Below, in pieces: positions 43,955-53,078 of a DNA stretch of 64,000 nt. The notes below the pieces were generated by a model, which made no database searches, was not told the origin of the DNA, and was given only the letters and a program-made list of their open reading frames with translations. Made by a program: the position numbers and the translations under genes. This DNA comes from CAYOWK01 sp964407665 (GTDB taxonomy: Bacteria > Pseudomonadota > Alphaproteobacteria > Caulobacterales > Hyphomonadaceae): the NCBI GenBank assembly GCA_964407665.1, contig CAYOWK010000011.1:21298-85297 (forward strand), given 5' to 3'. Within the stretch, counting starts at the first letter, position 1. Each line of letters begins with the position of its first letter.

Positions 43955-45886
43955 CTACTTCACCGCCGCCGGCGTATGGGTCGCCTTGAGGTCCAGCCGG
44001 TCGACCGCCGCAGCCGGGTCGTCCATCGTCGACAGCTCCTGGATGGTCGCCCCTTTCGCCGGAGCCACTGTGACGGCGACGGTCCCGCCCTCCTGCAGGA
44101 ACTTGCCGAACGCGCGGACCACATCGCCCATCCGCTTCGACATCTTGTCAGCCTCGGGCGCCAGCGCGAACACGCCGTTGAACGCCATCTGACGCAGCTG
44201 CTGCGACGTCATGCCTGACATGTTGCCCGGCTGGTCCGGCGGCATGAACTCGGCGCTCATCTCCCTCACCAGCCCGAACGTCTTCTCCAGCCCGCCCTCA
44301 TCCTCAAGCGAGACGCCCGCCGTACGGATCGCCATTTTCTGCTGGAAGAGTTCTGCCACCACCGCGCCGTCCGTCTGGCTGACGTCGTCCGGAATCAGGG
44401 CCGACACCGCATCGAACGCCGGCAAGGCCCCATCGGCCACCATCTCGAACCGGCCATAGTCCTTGACCCCGAACGACGTGTCGATCTTCGCGTCGCCTGA
44501 TTTCGCGTTCCAGTCCCAGGCCCAGGCCAGATCCATTTCGGGCGCGCCGAGGCCGTAACGGGCCAGGATATCCATCGCCCGGCTCACCTGCGCCATCTCT
44601 TCGGGATTGCCCTGCGCCTCGGGCGCTATGGTCATTGCCCAGTCCATCAGCCCCTTGATGTCGTAGCGAATGCCGGTCGACTTCGACGACAGGTGCGTCG
44701 GGATGAACCAGTGGAAGCCCGACAGATCGATGTTCGTCTCTGCCACAGAGTAGATATCGACCCCGCCCAGCGAGACCGTCTCTCCAGCGATGCGCAGCTT
44801 GCCGAGGCTGAGCAGGTCGGTGTCCGTCCGCGGCGGCATCACACCGCGTGCAAGATAGCCCATCACCTTGTCGAGCTTCATGCCGGTCGCTTCGGAGCGC
44901 TCGACAGTGACGCCCATCGCTATCGTCTGCAGTGTGGCAGTCGCTGGATCGGGCTCGACAATGGCGGCGTCATCGTATGGCTCGACATCTGCCGGTCCCA
45001 TCGGCGCCGTCATATCGAACGCATAGGACAGGCCTTTCATCAGGCTGGCGTCCACGTCGCCCCCGCGCGCGCCGCTGGCGCCGACAAGATCGATCTTGAA
45101 CTCGCCCGCCATCTCGACATCGTCCGTGTCCATGTCGAGGCGGCCGGTCGAGTTGAGGTAGGCGTAACGCGAGATGCCGAACGAGCGCGACAGGGCGGCC
45201 ACGGACTGGATGAACGGCATCGCTTGGGCGAACGGATTGTCCTCCGCCAGGGTTTTCAGTTCAAGTTCGTACGGCCGCACAATCACGTCGTCGAAGATTA
45301 CCCGCTCGATGTTGAACGAATAGGTGTTGAACGCCATCTCCGGCAGCGTCTCGGCGGCCTCCAGCCCCTCCGGCGAGAGCCCTTCAACCGCGCCCTGGAC
45401 GCCCTCCATGTAGGCGTCCATCGCCGGATTGAAGAGCTTCTCCAGGCCGAACAGCGAGACGTTCGCGAGGTCCGCCCGCGCAAAGAGCGGCGCGGACTCA
45501 TCCAGCCGCTGCCCCTTGAGGCGCGCCACTGCGAGCTCGGTGTCGAGCCCCCAGATCGCCAGCCGCTCGACGGATAAGCCCAGCTCGGGGTCCGATGCGG
45601 GCGCGATCTTCACGTCGGTCAGAACCGTCGAGCCCGCCGCCGCATCGAAGTTCAGCGTCCCCCAGGTGACCTTCACATCCGCAGGCAGCGCCGCCACCAC
45701 GGCGGCAATGTCGGAGGCGCCCTCCGCCTTCAGCGTGAACGGACGCGCTGTCAGATCCTCGATCTTGCGCTCGAGGGCCGGGATGTCCGTCTCGACCTCG
45801 CGCCACGCCGCCGACTTCTGGCTGCAGGCTGACAGCCCGGCTCCGGCCATGGCGATGCCGGCCAGCGCAAATCGCATCGGTTTCAT
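43955..45886 (-). CDS. Large predicted lipoprotein, function unknown
   Basis: 643 residues. MKPMRFALAGIAMAGAGLSA followed by Cys gives a good lipobox (GLSAC, Cys about 21). The mature protein is a mixed alpha/beta repeat-like sequence with recurring segments such as VTWGTLNFDAAAGSTVL, NIERVIFDDVIVRPYELELK and GMKLDKVMGYLARGVMPP, similar in flavour to AsmA/DUF945-like periplasmic proteins. No enzymatic motif. The N-terminal region (WREVETDIPALERKIEDLTA) is helical. It probably sits on a membrane face in the periplasm. No confident family. Confidence 0.7.
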   Translation of the reverse strand: MKPMRFALAGIAMAGAGLSACSQKSAAWREVETDIPALERKIEDLTARPFTLKAEGASDIAAVVAALPADVKVTWGTLNFDAAAGSTVLTDVKIAPASDPELGLSVERLAIWGLDTELAVARLKGQRLDESAPLFARADLANVSLFGLEKLFNPAMDAYMEGVQGAVEGLSPEGLEAAETLPEMAFNTYSFNIERVIFDDVIVRPYELELKTLAEDNPFAQAMPFIQSVAALSRSFGISRYAYLNSTGRLDMDTDDVEMAGEFKIDLVGASGARGGDVDASLMKGLSYAFDMTAPMGPADVEPYDDAAIVEPDPATATLQTIAMGVTVERSEATGMKLDKVMGYLARGVMPPRTDTDLLSLGKLRIAGETVSLGGVDIYSVAETNIDLSGFHWFIPTHLSSKSTGIRYDIKGLMDWAMTIAPEAQGNPEEMAQVSRAMDILARYGLGAPEMDLAWAWDWNAKSGDAKIDTSFGVKDYGRFEMVADGALPAFDAVSALIPDDVSQTDGAVVAELFQQKMAIRTAGVSLEDEGGLEKTFGLVREMSAEFMPPDQPGNMSGMTSQQLRQMAFNGVFALAPEADKMSKRMGDVVRAFGKFLQEGGTVAVTVAPAKGATIQELSTMDDPAAAVDRLDLKATHTPAAVK

Positions 45887-45952
45887 GAAGTGACGTCCCC
45901 GCGGTCCTGTTCCCTGCAGGAAAACTAGCGCGGGTCGATCCCGATTGCGAGG

Positions 45953-46603
45953 CTATTCCGGCGCTGCTGTCTCAAGCGGACGCAGGCGGAACTCGTTGCC
46001 GGGCTGGCCCGGCGCAATGACGTCGTAGAACCCCTCCACGGTGAGGCGGACGGTGACGGGATCGGCGTTGGTGTTCTTGAAGTACCAGCCGTGAATGCCC
46101 TCGAACGGGGCCGACAGCGAGCCGCTGTCAGACAGCGCCTTGTCCTTCCGGTATTCGGCGACCGTCATGGCCGCGCCGTCCGGGGCCAGCGTGTGACCAT
46201 GGAAGTCGAACTCGATCGGCTGAAGGTCTGCTGTCGAGCCCGGAGAGGCCTCGACGGTCCAGGTGTAGAGATAGCTCTGGCCCGGCTTCATCGCGACCTT
46301 GATCTCGAGCGCCGCTTCCGGCCAGTCCGACGCCCCGAGCGGGATCGCATAGGTTGTACGCTGGATGGGGCCGGCGCCGGAGTTGGCGGGGGCGACGCCG
46401 CTGCCAGCCTCCCAGGTCTTTTCATCTGGGGCCCAGAGCCTCGAGACGCCGCTCAGCTTGCCGATGCCCAGCGGATCGACATTGTACTCCGCGGGCATGA
46501 TGGCCCCGAGCACGATCAGCGCGCCGGCAACCAGACCGCCGCCCGCGATCAGCGCCAGCGTCTTCGGCTTCACGTTCAGCGGGGTGGGAGAGATCTCGGC
46601 CAT
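45953..46603 (-). CDS. Single-pass membrane-anchored protein, partner of HupE/UreJ
   Basis: 216 residues from ATG 46603. Starts MAEISPTPLNVKPKTLALIA and has one membrane segment (about 15-38), then a periplasmic beta-rich domain with MKPGQSYLYTWTVEASPG and GIHGWYFKNTNADPVTVRLTVEGFYD. Proteins of this kind commonly sit next to HupE/UreJ-type genes. Its ATG overlaps the HupE/UreJ stop by one base (TGATG), so the two are coupled. Function unknown. Confidence 0.78.
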   Translation of the reverse strand: MAEISPTPLNVKPKTLALIAGGGLVAGALIVLGAIMPAEYNVDPLGIGKLSGVSRLWAPDEKTWEAGSGVAPANSGAGPIQRTTYAIPLGASDWPEAALEIKVAMKPGQSYLYTWTVEASPGSTADLQPIEFDFHGHTLAPDGAAMTVAEYRKDKALSDSGSLSAPFEGIHGWYFKNTNADPVTVRLTVEGFYDVIAPGQPGNEFRLRPLETAAPE

Positions 46604-47286
46604 CAGGCGTCTCCTGCAAGGAAGTAACCGGCCAGCTGTTCGCCGCAGAGGACGACCCCGGCCAGAAAGAGAAGGGCGTTGGCGGCGATCGCCAGCCGGT
46701 TGAAGCTCGGCGTGGCGCGCCAAAGGGTCATGGCGACAAGGATCAGCGACAGCGCGATCAGCTGGCCGATTTCCACGCCCACATTGAAGGCGACCAGATT
46801 CGCCAGAAGTCCGTCCGGATTGAGGCCGAGGTCCTGCAGCTTGGTCGCAAGGCCGAGCCCGTGGACCAGCCCGAACCCGCCGACCGCGATCCGGTTGTCG
46901 ATCTGCCAGCCCAGCTTCCTGAACCCGCCCAGATTCTCGAACGCCTTGTAGCTGACCGACAGTCCGATCACGGCGTCCACGAGGTAGGACGAGACGTTCA
47001 GGTCGGCCAGGACGCCGATCAGAAGCGTCGTCGAATGGCCCAGCGAGAACAGCGTGACGTAGAGCAGGACGTCCTTCAGCCGGTAGAGGAAGAAGATCAC
47101 GCCCACCAGGAACAGCAGGTGATCATATCCCGTCACCATGTGCTTGGCGCCGAGATAGAGGAACGGGAACGGGTCCGCCCCCCGCGCCGCCGCCACGAAC
47201 GCTGCGTCAGAGCCGCCAATGGCGTGCGCCAGCGCCGGAGGGGCGAGCAGGGCGAGTGCGATCGTGATCAGGCAGAGTATGCGCAT
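46603..47286 (-). CDS. HupE/UreJ-family membrane protein
   Basis: 227 residues from ATG 47286 with AAGGAT ahead. An N-terminal signal-like segment ending ALAHAIGGSD, then about six membrane helices; GAKHMVTGYDHLLFLVGVIFF and SLGHSTTLLIG carry the conserved His residues of the family, and GFGLVHGLGLA a further one. Relatives are implicated in nickel or cobalt transport for hydrogenase or urease, but no such enzyme is encoded nearby. It is the third gene of a minus-strand run beginning at 47994. Confidence 0.85.
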   Translation of the reverse strand: MRILCLITIALALLAPPALAHAIGGSDAAFVAAARGADPFPFLYLGAKHMVTGYDHLLFLVGVIFFLYRLKDVLLYVTLFSLGHSTTLLIGVLADLNVSSYLVDAVIGLSVSYKAFENLGGFRKLGWQIDNRIAVGGFGLVHGLGLATKLQDLGLNPDGLLANLVAFNVGVEIGQLIALSLILVAMTLWRATPSFNRLAIAANALLFLAGVVLCGEQLAGYFLAGDA

Positions 47287-47351
47287 CAGATCCTTCAACG
47301 CGGCTGGGCGTCCGAGTGGTCGCACGAGGACGGCCCGACAGGAAGACGTCT

Positions 47352-47570
47352 TCAGGGCTCATCCGACCAGGTAAAAACATCTTCCAGCGGAGCATTGAAA
47401 ACACGGGCGATGCGAAACGCCGCATCCAGCGAGGGGGAGTACTTGCCCGCCTCGATGGCGGCGACCGTCTGGCGCGTCATGCCGATGCGCTCAGCCAGCT
47501 GCTGCTGCGTCATCTCGCCAGCCTCGAAGCGGTAGCGGCGGATGTGGTTGCGGATGCGAAGGGAGGCCAT
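47352..47570 (-). CDS. Small Xre-family HTH regulator
   Basis: 72 residues. MASLRIRNHIRRYRFEAGEM then TQQQLAERIGMTRQTVAAIE is a complete helix-turn-helix, followed by YSPSLDAAFRIARVF and PLEDVFTW, the full Xre/Cro fold of the short YozG-like type. Such regulators usually pair with a DUF2178 membrane protein, encoded here immediately upstream with 4 bp between them, and autoregulate the operon. Confidence 0.9.
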   Translation of the reverse strand: MASLRIRNHIRRYRFEAGEMTQQQLAERIGMTRQTVAAIEAGKYSPSLDAAFRIARVFNAPLEDVFTWSDEP

Positions 47571-47574
47571 TCTA

Positions 47575-47994
47575 TCAGCCGCCGCGCCTGAACTGGATGA
47601 TCTGCGAGACAGATACAGCAATCGTCGCCGCCACGACGCCGCCCAGCGCGAAATGTGCGAAGTCGATCCGGTTGAAGCCGGCCATGTGCGTGGGCAGGAT
47701 CAGGCCGATGGCCGAGATCTGGAGTACATAGTAGCCGGCCGTGTGAGACCGGGCCTGGATCATCCGCTCACGCTCGTCACGGGGCGCTCTTGCATCGACC
47801 GGGTCCAGCATCGCGGCGGCGATGTGAAGGATGATCTGGAGCACGACCAGCGCGGCCAGCGCCGCAATGGCGAGCTGGAGCGTCCGTTCGTCATAGCGCG
47901 GGGTCAGGCCGGTGAGGATGGCGGCGAAATAGCCGCCAAAGCAGACCACCACGGTCCCCAGCGTGATCCACGCTGACTTTTCCCGAAACGACAT
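47575..47994 (-). CDS. DUF2178-like membrane protein
   Basis: 139 residues from ATG 47994. Four hydrophobic segments (about 9-28, 40-60, 85-105, 110-128) with the conserved cytosolic loop PRDERERMIQARSHTAGYYV, the DUF2178 hallmark. It is the first gene of the run DUF2178, HTH, HupE/UreJ, anchor. The molecular role of the family is not known. Confidence 0.8.
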   Translation of the reverse strand: MSFREKSAWITLGTVVVCFGGYFAAILTGLTPRYDERTLQLAIAALAALVVLQIILHIAAAMLDPVDARAPRDERERMIQARSHTAGYYVLQISAIGLILPTHMAGFNRIDFAHFALGGVVAATIAVSVSQIIQFRRGG

Positions 47995-48006
47995 GACGCC
48001 AATCCA

Positions 48007-48065
48007 TGTAAAACAGACTCGACTCAATGTACGATATATTTTACACGATGTCATCTGGATATGAC
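48007..48065. promoter_or_regulatory. Divergent promoter region with two inverted repeats
   Basis: TGTAAAA (48007-48013) and TTTTACA (48039-48045) form an exact 7-bp inverted pair with 25 nt between; GTCAT-CTGGAT-ATGAC follows at 48050-48065. The interval is strikingly AT-rich for this genome (ACGATATATTTTACA). It separates the DUF2178/HTH operon from the lipoprotein gene at 48079, so it probably holds both promoters and a site for the HTH protein. Confidence 0.45.
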
Positions 48066-48078
48066 ATGGGAGGCGGAG

Positions 48079-48492
48079 ATGGGTCGATCAGTGCTGGTCT
48101 GGGCAGCGGTTGCAGCGGCGCTGATGGCTGGCGGGTGTCACGATGGCCCGGGCCTCCATGGCGGGCACCGAGCACCGCCGCCGGGCGGCGAAGCAACGAT
48201 GACGCTTCAGCCCGGCGCGGCCGAGTGGAAGGCCAGTCCGCAGCTGCAGGAGTATTACGAGGCGACGAAGGCGGCCTTCGCAAACGGTCCCGATGCCGTG
48301 GACATCGGCGCCTACGAAGTGCGCTCGCGCGAAATCTTCATCGCGCTTGCCGACGCCACCGGCGCCAGCCGGGAGGAGATGCTGGACCACCTGAAAGACA
48401 TACCCGGTCAGGTCGTACGCATCGTCCGTGAGGACCCCTCCGTGCTGGACAGCTACGAGGCGTTCTGGGTTGCACTGGCAGGACCAGACTGA
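48079..48492 (+). CDS. Small predicted lipoprotein
   Basis: 137 residues from ATG 48079, which has GGGAGG 6 bp ahead; ATG 48061 would add six residues. MGRSVLVWAAVAAALMAGGC ends in a lipobox-like LMAGGC. The mature part has a Pro/His/Gly linker (HGGHRAPPPGG) and a helical domain (SPQLQEYYEATKAAF, REEMLDHLKDIPGQVVRIVR). No family recognised. The next gene follows after 63 bp on the same strand. Confidence 0.68.
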   Translation: MGRSVLVWAAVAAALMAGGCHDGPGLHGGHRAPPPGGEATMTLQPGAAEWKASPQLQEYYEATKAAFANGPDAVDIGAYEVRSREIFIALADATGASREEMLDHLKDIPGQVVRIVREDPSVLDSYEAFWVALAGPD

Positions 48493-48555
48493 TTGAGGAT
48501 TGGCGTTCCCGACGCGAGTACCTAAGGTTGGGGATCGCGGGACGGAGCTTCGTGT

Positions 48556-50343
48556 ATGTTTAAACGGTTTGCTGGAGCCTCGGCGCTGGCGCTTGCGGCC
48601 TGCGCAACGGCCACAACCGCTGGCCCGGTCGCGCCGGTCGCCCCGATGCGTGCGGCCGCCGTCACCACCGAAGACACGCTGCGCGCGCTTGGCGCCATGT
48701 GCAGCGCCGAGGCGGCTCTGAAACCGGGGGAGAAGCTCCAGATCTCCGACGGGGTCGGCACGGGCGGCTTCAAGGTCGACACGGCCTCGGCCGATGCGCA
48801 AGCCTGGTTCGACTACGGCCTCCAGCTCAGCCACGCCTTCTACCACGCCGACGCCATCGCCGCGATGAAGGAGGCCGTGAAGGCCGATCCGTCCTGTGCG
48901 CGCTGCGCCTGGGGCGAGGCCTGGGTCGAGGGGCCGACCCTGAACTACGGCATCGATGAAAAGCAGCGCCTGATTGCGCTGGCCGCCGCCGAGCGAGCAC
49001 TCAAGCTGGCCCGGCCGGACGACGCGCTGGCGAAGCGCCTCGCCGAGGCCGCCATCGCCCGGTATGCCGCTCCGGCTCCCGGCCTCGGCAAGAAGGAAGC
49101 GGAAACTGCGGAAATCGCCGTCGCCCGCACCTTCGGCGAGACCATGAAAGATATAGCCGCAGCCAACCCGTCCGAGCTGGAGCTGTCGGTCCTCGCTGCG
49201 CACGCCCTGCTGATCCCCGTTCGCGCCGAGGAGGAGAGCGGCCTCAAGCCCGCGCTCGCCATCCTCGAGGCGGTGCTGAAGCAGCGGCCGGACGACACCG
49301 GCGCCATCCACTACTACATCCACGGCACCGAGTTCGACGAACGGGCCGAGGATGCGCTGCCCTACGCCGACAAGCTGGCGCGTCTGGCGCCGGAGGCGAG
49401 CCACCTCGTCCACATGCCGGCCCACACCTTCTTCCGGGCCGGCCGCTACATGGACGCAGCCCTGGTCAACGCCTCCGCCATCGGGGCCGACATCGACTGG
49501 GCGCGGGCGGGCGGCGATCCCGCTCTGCCGAAGTCGCTCGTTCCGCCGCCGTCGAGCGCCGCCAAGGGATCGGAAAGTTCGTCGGCGGCCATGGCCAAGG
49601 CCGGCGAAGGCGCCGCGCTGGCGCCGCTGCCGATGTACTACGCCCACAACCTCGCCTTTGGCCTGACCGGCGCGATGATGGCCGGCGACCGCGAGCTGGC
49701 GCTGAAGTACGCCAGCCACGCAAAGACGGTCTATTCGGACCGCCCGGCCCGGCAGGCAGCCTACCCGATGACCCGCGCCTACGTCGTGCTGGCCCGCTAC
49801 GCGCCGGACGAGGCGCTCGCCCTGCCGGAAACCTCCGGCGACGCACGTGTCAATATTTACCGCCACTATGCGCGCGGCGAGGCGATGCTGGCCAAGGGCG
49901 ACGCCGTCGGCGCGCTGGCCGAGGCGAAGGCCATGGGCCGCATTAAGGAAGGCAAGGGAGCTCCCGAGGCCGAGATCGCCCGGCGCGTTCTCGAAGGGCG
50001 CGCCGTGCTGGCCGCCGGCAATCCCCGCAAGGCGGCGGGCATCTTCCTCAAGGCTGCGAAGATCCAGGAGGAGAAGCTGGCCGATAGCTGGGATCCGCCG
50101 TCCTGGTGGTATCCCGTCCGCCGCTCCGCCGCCGCCGCCTACCTGGAAGCGGGTGATTTCGCCAAGGCGAAAGCCGAAGCCGAGGCCAGCCTCGCATCCT
50201 GGAAGCACGACCCGCTGGCGCTCTGGGTGCTTGCAAAGGCCGAAGCCGGTCTGGGGAACGCCACAGCCTCCGGCTCCCACCTGGCCGAAGCCCGCAAACT
50301 CTGGCGCGGCGACTTCGACAGCATCACCGCCAGGGCGATCTGA
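48556..50343 (+). CDS. TPR-containing predicted lipoprotein
   Basis: 595 residues. MFKRFAGASALALAACATAT has a lipobox (LALAAC). Helical repeats of tetratricopeptide type run through the protein (AQAWFDYGLQLSHAFYHADA, CARCAWGEAWVEGPTLNYG, LEAVLKQRPDDTGAIHYYIH, HLVHMPAHTFFRAGRYMDAA, and LRKAAGIFLKAAKI-like near the end). The AFYHADAIAAMKEAVKADP and HMPAHTFFRAGRY segments are typical of a family of large secreted TPR proteins. Probably a periplasmic scaffold; function unknown. Confidence 0.8.
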   Translation: MFKRFAGASALALAACATATTAGPVAPVAPMRAAAVTTEDTLRALGAMCSAEAALKPGEKLQISDGVGTGGFKVDTASADAQAWFDYGLQLSHAFYHADAIAAMKEAVKADPSCARCAWGEAWVEGPTLNYGIDEKQRLIALAAAERALKLARPDDALAKRLAEAAIARYAAPAPGLGKKEAETAEIAVARTFGETMKDIAAANPSELELSVLAAHALLIPVRAEEESGLKPALAILEAVLKQRPDDTGAIHYYIHGTEFDERAEDALPYADKLARLAPEASHLVHMPAHTFFRAGRYMDAALVNASAIGADIDWARAGGDPALPKSLVPPPSSAAKGSESSSAAMAKAGEGAALAPLPMYYAHNLAFGLTGAMMAGDRELALKYASHAKTVYSDRPARQAAYPMTRAYVVLARYAPDEALALPETSGDARVNIYRHYARGEAMLAKGDAVGALAEAKAMGRIKEGKGAPEAEIARRVLEGRAVLAAGNPRKAAGIFLKAAKIQEEKLADSWDPPSWWYPVRRSAAAAYLEAGDFAKAKAEAEASLASWKHDPLALWVLAKAEAGLGNATASGSHLAEARKLWRGDFDSITARAI

Positions 50344-50411
50344 GCCGAAACCAGCCCGCCTTAAACCGAAATCAACCCGGACCTGCTAGGCCATCCTTGC
50401 AGGGGATCGGC

Positions 50412-51428
50412 ATGGCCAGAGAGATCGAAGGCGGCGCAGTGGACGGCTTCGGGGCGGGTCGCCTCGTTGCACAGCTGTCGGACGTTTTCCTCAATCCCGG
50501 CTCCACCTTTTCGCTGGCCTCGCTGGCCAGCGCCTTCGTGATCGCTGCAGCCTTTCTCGTATTCCGGCGCCGGCGCGCGAAGCTGCCGAAGGCGCGTGCA
50601 CTGGTCCGGGCTCTGCTGCCCCGCCGCATGCTGGTCCACGCCTCGACCCGCGCGGACATCCTGTTCTTCGTGCTCAACGTCTTCGTCGCCGGTCTCCTGA
50701 TCGGCTGGGCGCTTGTCTCGATCGGCGCGGTCAGCATCGCGGTTCATGCGGCGCTTGCGGCGTTCGCGCCAGGGTTCGAAGGCGCGCCGCTGCCCGGCTG
50801 GGCCGCGGTCGCCGCCATCACGCTCACCGGCTTCCTCGCGTACGACTTCGCCTACTGGTTCGACCACTATCTCAAGCACCGCCTGTCGGCGATGTGGGCG
50901 TTCCATTCGACCCACCACACAGCCGAAGTCCTGACGCCGCTGACCAGCTTCCGGATGCATCCGGTGGACAGCCTGATCTTCTACAACATATCCGCGGTTC
51001 TGGTCGGCGCCACGCAGGGCGCCATGTGGTTCGTGCTGGGCGGGCAGGTGAGTGCGGCGACGATCGCAGGCGCCAACGTTCTGGTGCTCACCTTCATCTT
51101 CACGCTGCTGCACCTGCAGCACTCGCACATCCGCATCAGCTGGACCGGGTGGATCGGCAAGCTGGTCCTCAGCCCGGCCCACCACCATGTCCATCACTCG
51201 AACGATCCGCGCCATTACGGCAAGAACCTCGGGTTCTGTCTTGCGCTCTGGGACTGGATGGCCGGCACGCTGATGGAGCCGGACCCTTCGGAACGTCTGG
51301 TCTTCGGCGCCCACACCGGAGCCGCAGACCCGCACAGCCTCACGGGCTCGCTCCTGCATCCGTTCGCGATGGCGGCGGACAGCCTCGCGCTGCCTGCGCA
51401 GGGCGCTCCGGCGACCTCCAGCGCCTGA
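50412..51428 (+). CDS. Sterol desaturase/fatty-acid hydroxylase family membrane protein
   Basis: 338 residues from ATG 50412 (AGGGGAT ahead). Several membrane helices and the three diiron histidine clusters: FDHYLKH, FHSTHHTAE and HHHVHHS, the last preceded by HLQHSHIR. The family inserts oxygen or double bonds in lipids or carotenoid-like compounds at the membrane. Substrate unknown; no sterol genes are present nearby. Confidence 0.88.
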   Translation: MAREIEGGAVDGFGAGRLVAQLSDVFLNPGSTFSLASLASAFVIAAAFLVFRRRRAKLPKARALVRALLPRRMLVHASTRADILFFVLNVFVAGLLIGWALVSIGAVSIAVHAALAAFAPGFEGAPLPGWAAVAAITLTGFLAYDFAYWFDHYLKHRLSAMWAFHSTHHTAEVLTPLTSFRMHPVDSLIFYNISAVLVGATQGAMWFVLGGQVSAATIAGANVLVLTFIFTLLHLQHSHIRISWTGWIGKLVLSPAHHHVHHSNDPRHYGKNLGFCLALWDWMAGTLMEPDPSERLVFGAHTGAADPHSLTGSLLHPFAMAADSLALPAQGAPATSSA

Positions 51429-51444
51429 TCGCTGCATCGGCTTG

Positions 51445-52176
51445 TTATTGAGGCGGACAGTCTCCCGCCTCTTTCGCCTTCATCCATGTCTCGCGCTCGG
51501 CGTCGCGCATCTTCTTCCACTTGTGGCGCAAGGCTGAGGGTCGCTCGGGGTATTTCTCTTCCAGCACCTCCGCCTCCTCGATCCGGTCGGCGCGGAAGGA
51601 CCGGAAGTCGCGGCGCGTCTCGCACCATGCGGCGATCGTGCGCGTCGTCTCGAAATAGCCCAGCATGATCGGCCAGATCACCCGGCGCGTGGCGCGTCCC
51701 CCCGCGTCGCGATACGCAAGGCGCATCTTGCGCCCGCCATTGATCGCCCCGCGCACCATCACCAGATCGACGTTCGACTTCGGTCTGTCCCACGCCGGGA
51801 TCACGCGGCCCGGCGGGTCCTCGATGTAGGGACGCAGCCGTTCGGGCACGCTGGCCTCGATCTTGGCGATGAGGTTTCGCGCAGCCAGCGCCAGCTGCGG
51901 ATCGCTGTGGTGGATCACCCACTGGGCGCCCAGCACCGCCGCTTCGATCTCGTCGGTGGTCAGCATCAGCGGCGGCATGTCCAGCCCCCGGTCCAGCACA
52001 TACCCGACGCCTGCCTCTCCCCGGATCGGCACGCGCTGCGCCAGCAGCGCCGAGATGTCCCGGTACACCGACCGCTTCGAGGTCTCAAGTTCGGCGGCGA
52101 TGGCGTCCGCCGTCACCGGCTGCTTCGAGCGGCGCAGGATCTGGATGATCTCGAACAGGCGATCCGCCTTGCGCAT
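51445..52176 (-). CDS. WYL-domain transcriptional regulator (YafY-like)
   Basis: 243 residues. The N-terminal winged HTH reads MRKADRLFEIIQILRRSKQP then VTADAIAAELETSKRSVYRD; the WYL-domain region runs from about 125 (AINGGRKMRLAYRDAGGRAT, RRVIWPIMLGYFETTRTIAAWCETRRDFRSF). WYL domains bind ligands or nucleic acid and control transcription. It is divergent from the GST-like gene, 88 bp away, and is its likely regulator. Confidence 0.9.
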   Translation of the reverse strand: MRKADRLFEIIQILRRSKQPVTADAIAAELETSKRSVYRDISALLAQRVPIRGEAGVGYVLDRGLDMPPLMLTTDEIEAAVLGAQWVIHHSDPQLALAARNLIAKIEASVPERLRPYIEDPPGRVIPAWDRPKSNVDLVMVRGAINGGRKMRLAYRDAGGRATRRVIWPIMLGYFETTRTIAAWCETRRDFRSFRADRIEEAEVLEEKYPERPSALRHKWKKMRDAERETWMKAKEAGDCPPQ

Positions 52177-52264
52177 GTCTGTCTGGTCCCCGCTCGACTG
52201 GCTGCTGCCATGATGCTGTCAGTAGCGCGGTGGCAGTCTCCTGTCATCACAGAGGGAGACGCAG

Positions 52265-53005
52265 ATGATCGTGTTGAATGGCGGAGGCGCAGGCTGGGGC
52301 CTGCCGGAACTGAGCCCCTACGTTATGAAGACGGAAGTGCATCTGCGGATGGCAGGGCTCGCCTACGAGAAGCACCGTTGCAACCCGGATGAAAGTCCCA
52401 AGGGGCAGATGCCCTTCATCGACGATGGCGGCCGGCTGATCGCCGACTCCACCTTCATCCGCTTCCACATCGAACGGGAGTACGCCGTCGATCTCGACGA
52501 GGGCCTGACCGCACTGGAGCGGGCAAGGGCGCTGTCGGTCGAGCTGATGGTCGATCACGATCTGACGGCGGCGCTGGCCTGGTTCCGCTGGATGGTCCCG
52601 GAGAACTTCGCGAGAGGCCCCGCGCAGTTTTTCGCTGGCGCGCCAGAACATGTGCGCGAGGCCGTCTGCGCCGACGTGATCCGTCAGGTCGGCCAGAACC
52701 TCAAGGCGAGGGGCATCGCCCGCCATTCGCCGGACGAGATCGTCGCGCTCGGCGCCCGCACGTTCGATGCGCTCGACATCCTGATGGGCGAGGGTCCTTA
52801 CCTGATGGGCGAACGCCCGTGCGGTGCTGATGCGCTGGTGTTCGCGGCGCTGGCGGGCGTGATGACGCCGCACTTTGCCTCGCCGCTTCGCGACGCTGCG
52901 ATCAGTCGGCCGACTCTGGTCGCCTACGTCACCCGGATGATGGACCGCTTCTATCCCGAGTTCGAATGGGATGCCGGGTTGCCGGCCCGGCAGAGGGCCG
53001 CGTGA
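52265..53005 (+). CDS. Glutathione S-transferase family protein (FAXC/metaxin-like)
   Basis: 246 residues. GLPELSPYVMKTEVHLRMAG is the GST_N_4-type N-terminal domain with SPKGQMPFIDDGGRLIADST in the glutathione-site position; the C-terminal domain ends with GERPCGADALVFAALAGVM and a helix. No catalytic Ser/Cys of classical GSTs is evident. Substrate unknown; expression is probably governed by the adjacent WYL regulator. Confidence 0.85.
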   Translation: MIVLNGGGAGWGLPELSPYVMKTEVHLRMAGLAYEKHRCNPDESPKGQMPFIDDGGRLIADSTFIRFHIEREYAVDLDEGLTALERARALSVELMVDHDLTAALAWFRWMVPENFARGPAQFFAGAPEHVREAVCADVIRQVGQNLKARGIARHSPDEIVALGARTFDALDILMGEGPYLMGERPCGADALVFAALAGVMTPHFASPLRDAAISRPTLVAYVTRMMDRFYPEFEWDAGLPARQRAA

Positions 53006-53078
53006 GCATTACTCTCCGAAGCGTGGAGCCGCGAGCGGGCGCAAGATCCGCCGCGGCTTCCTGCGTTGGGGCTATCGC

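Noticed and set aside
48088..50280. 730-codon minus-strand frame over the TPR lipoprotein
   Set aside because: No signal, ribosome site or family features; the plus-strand protein has a lipobox and TPR repeats.
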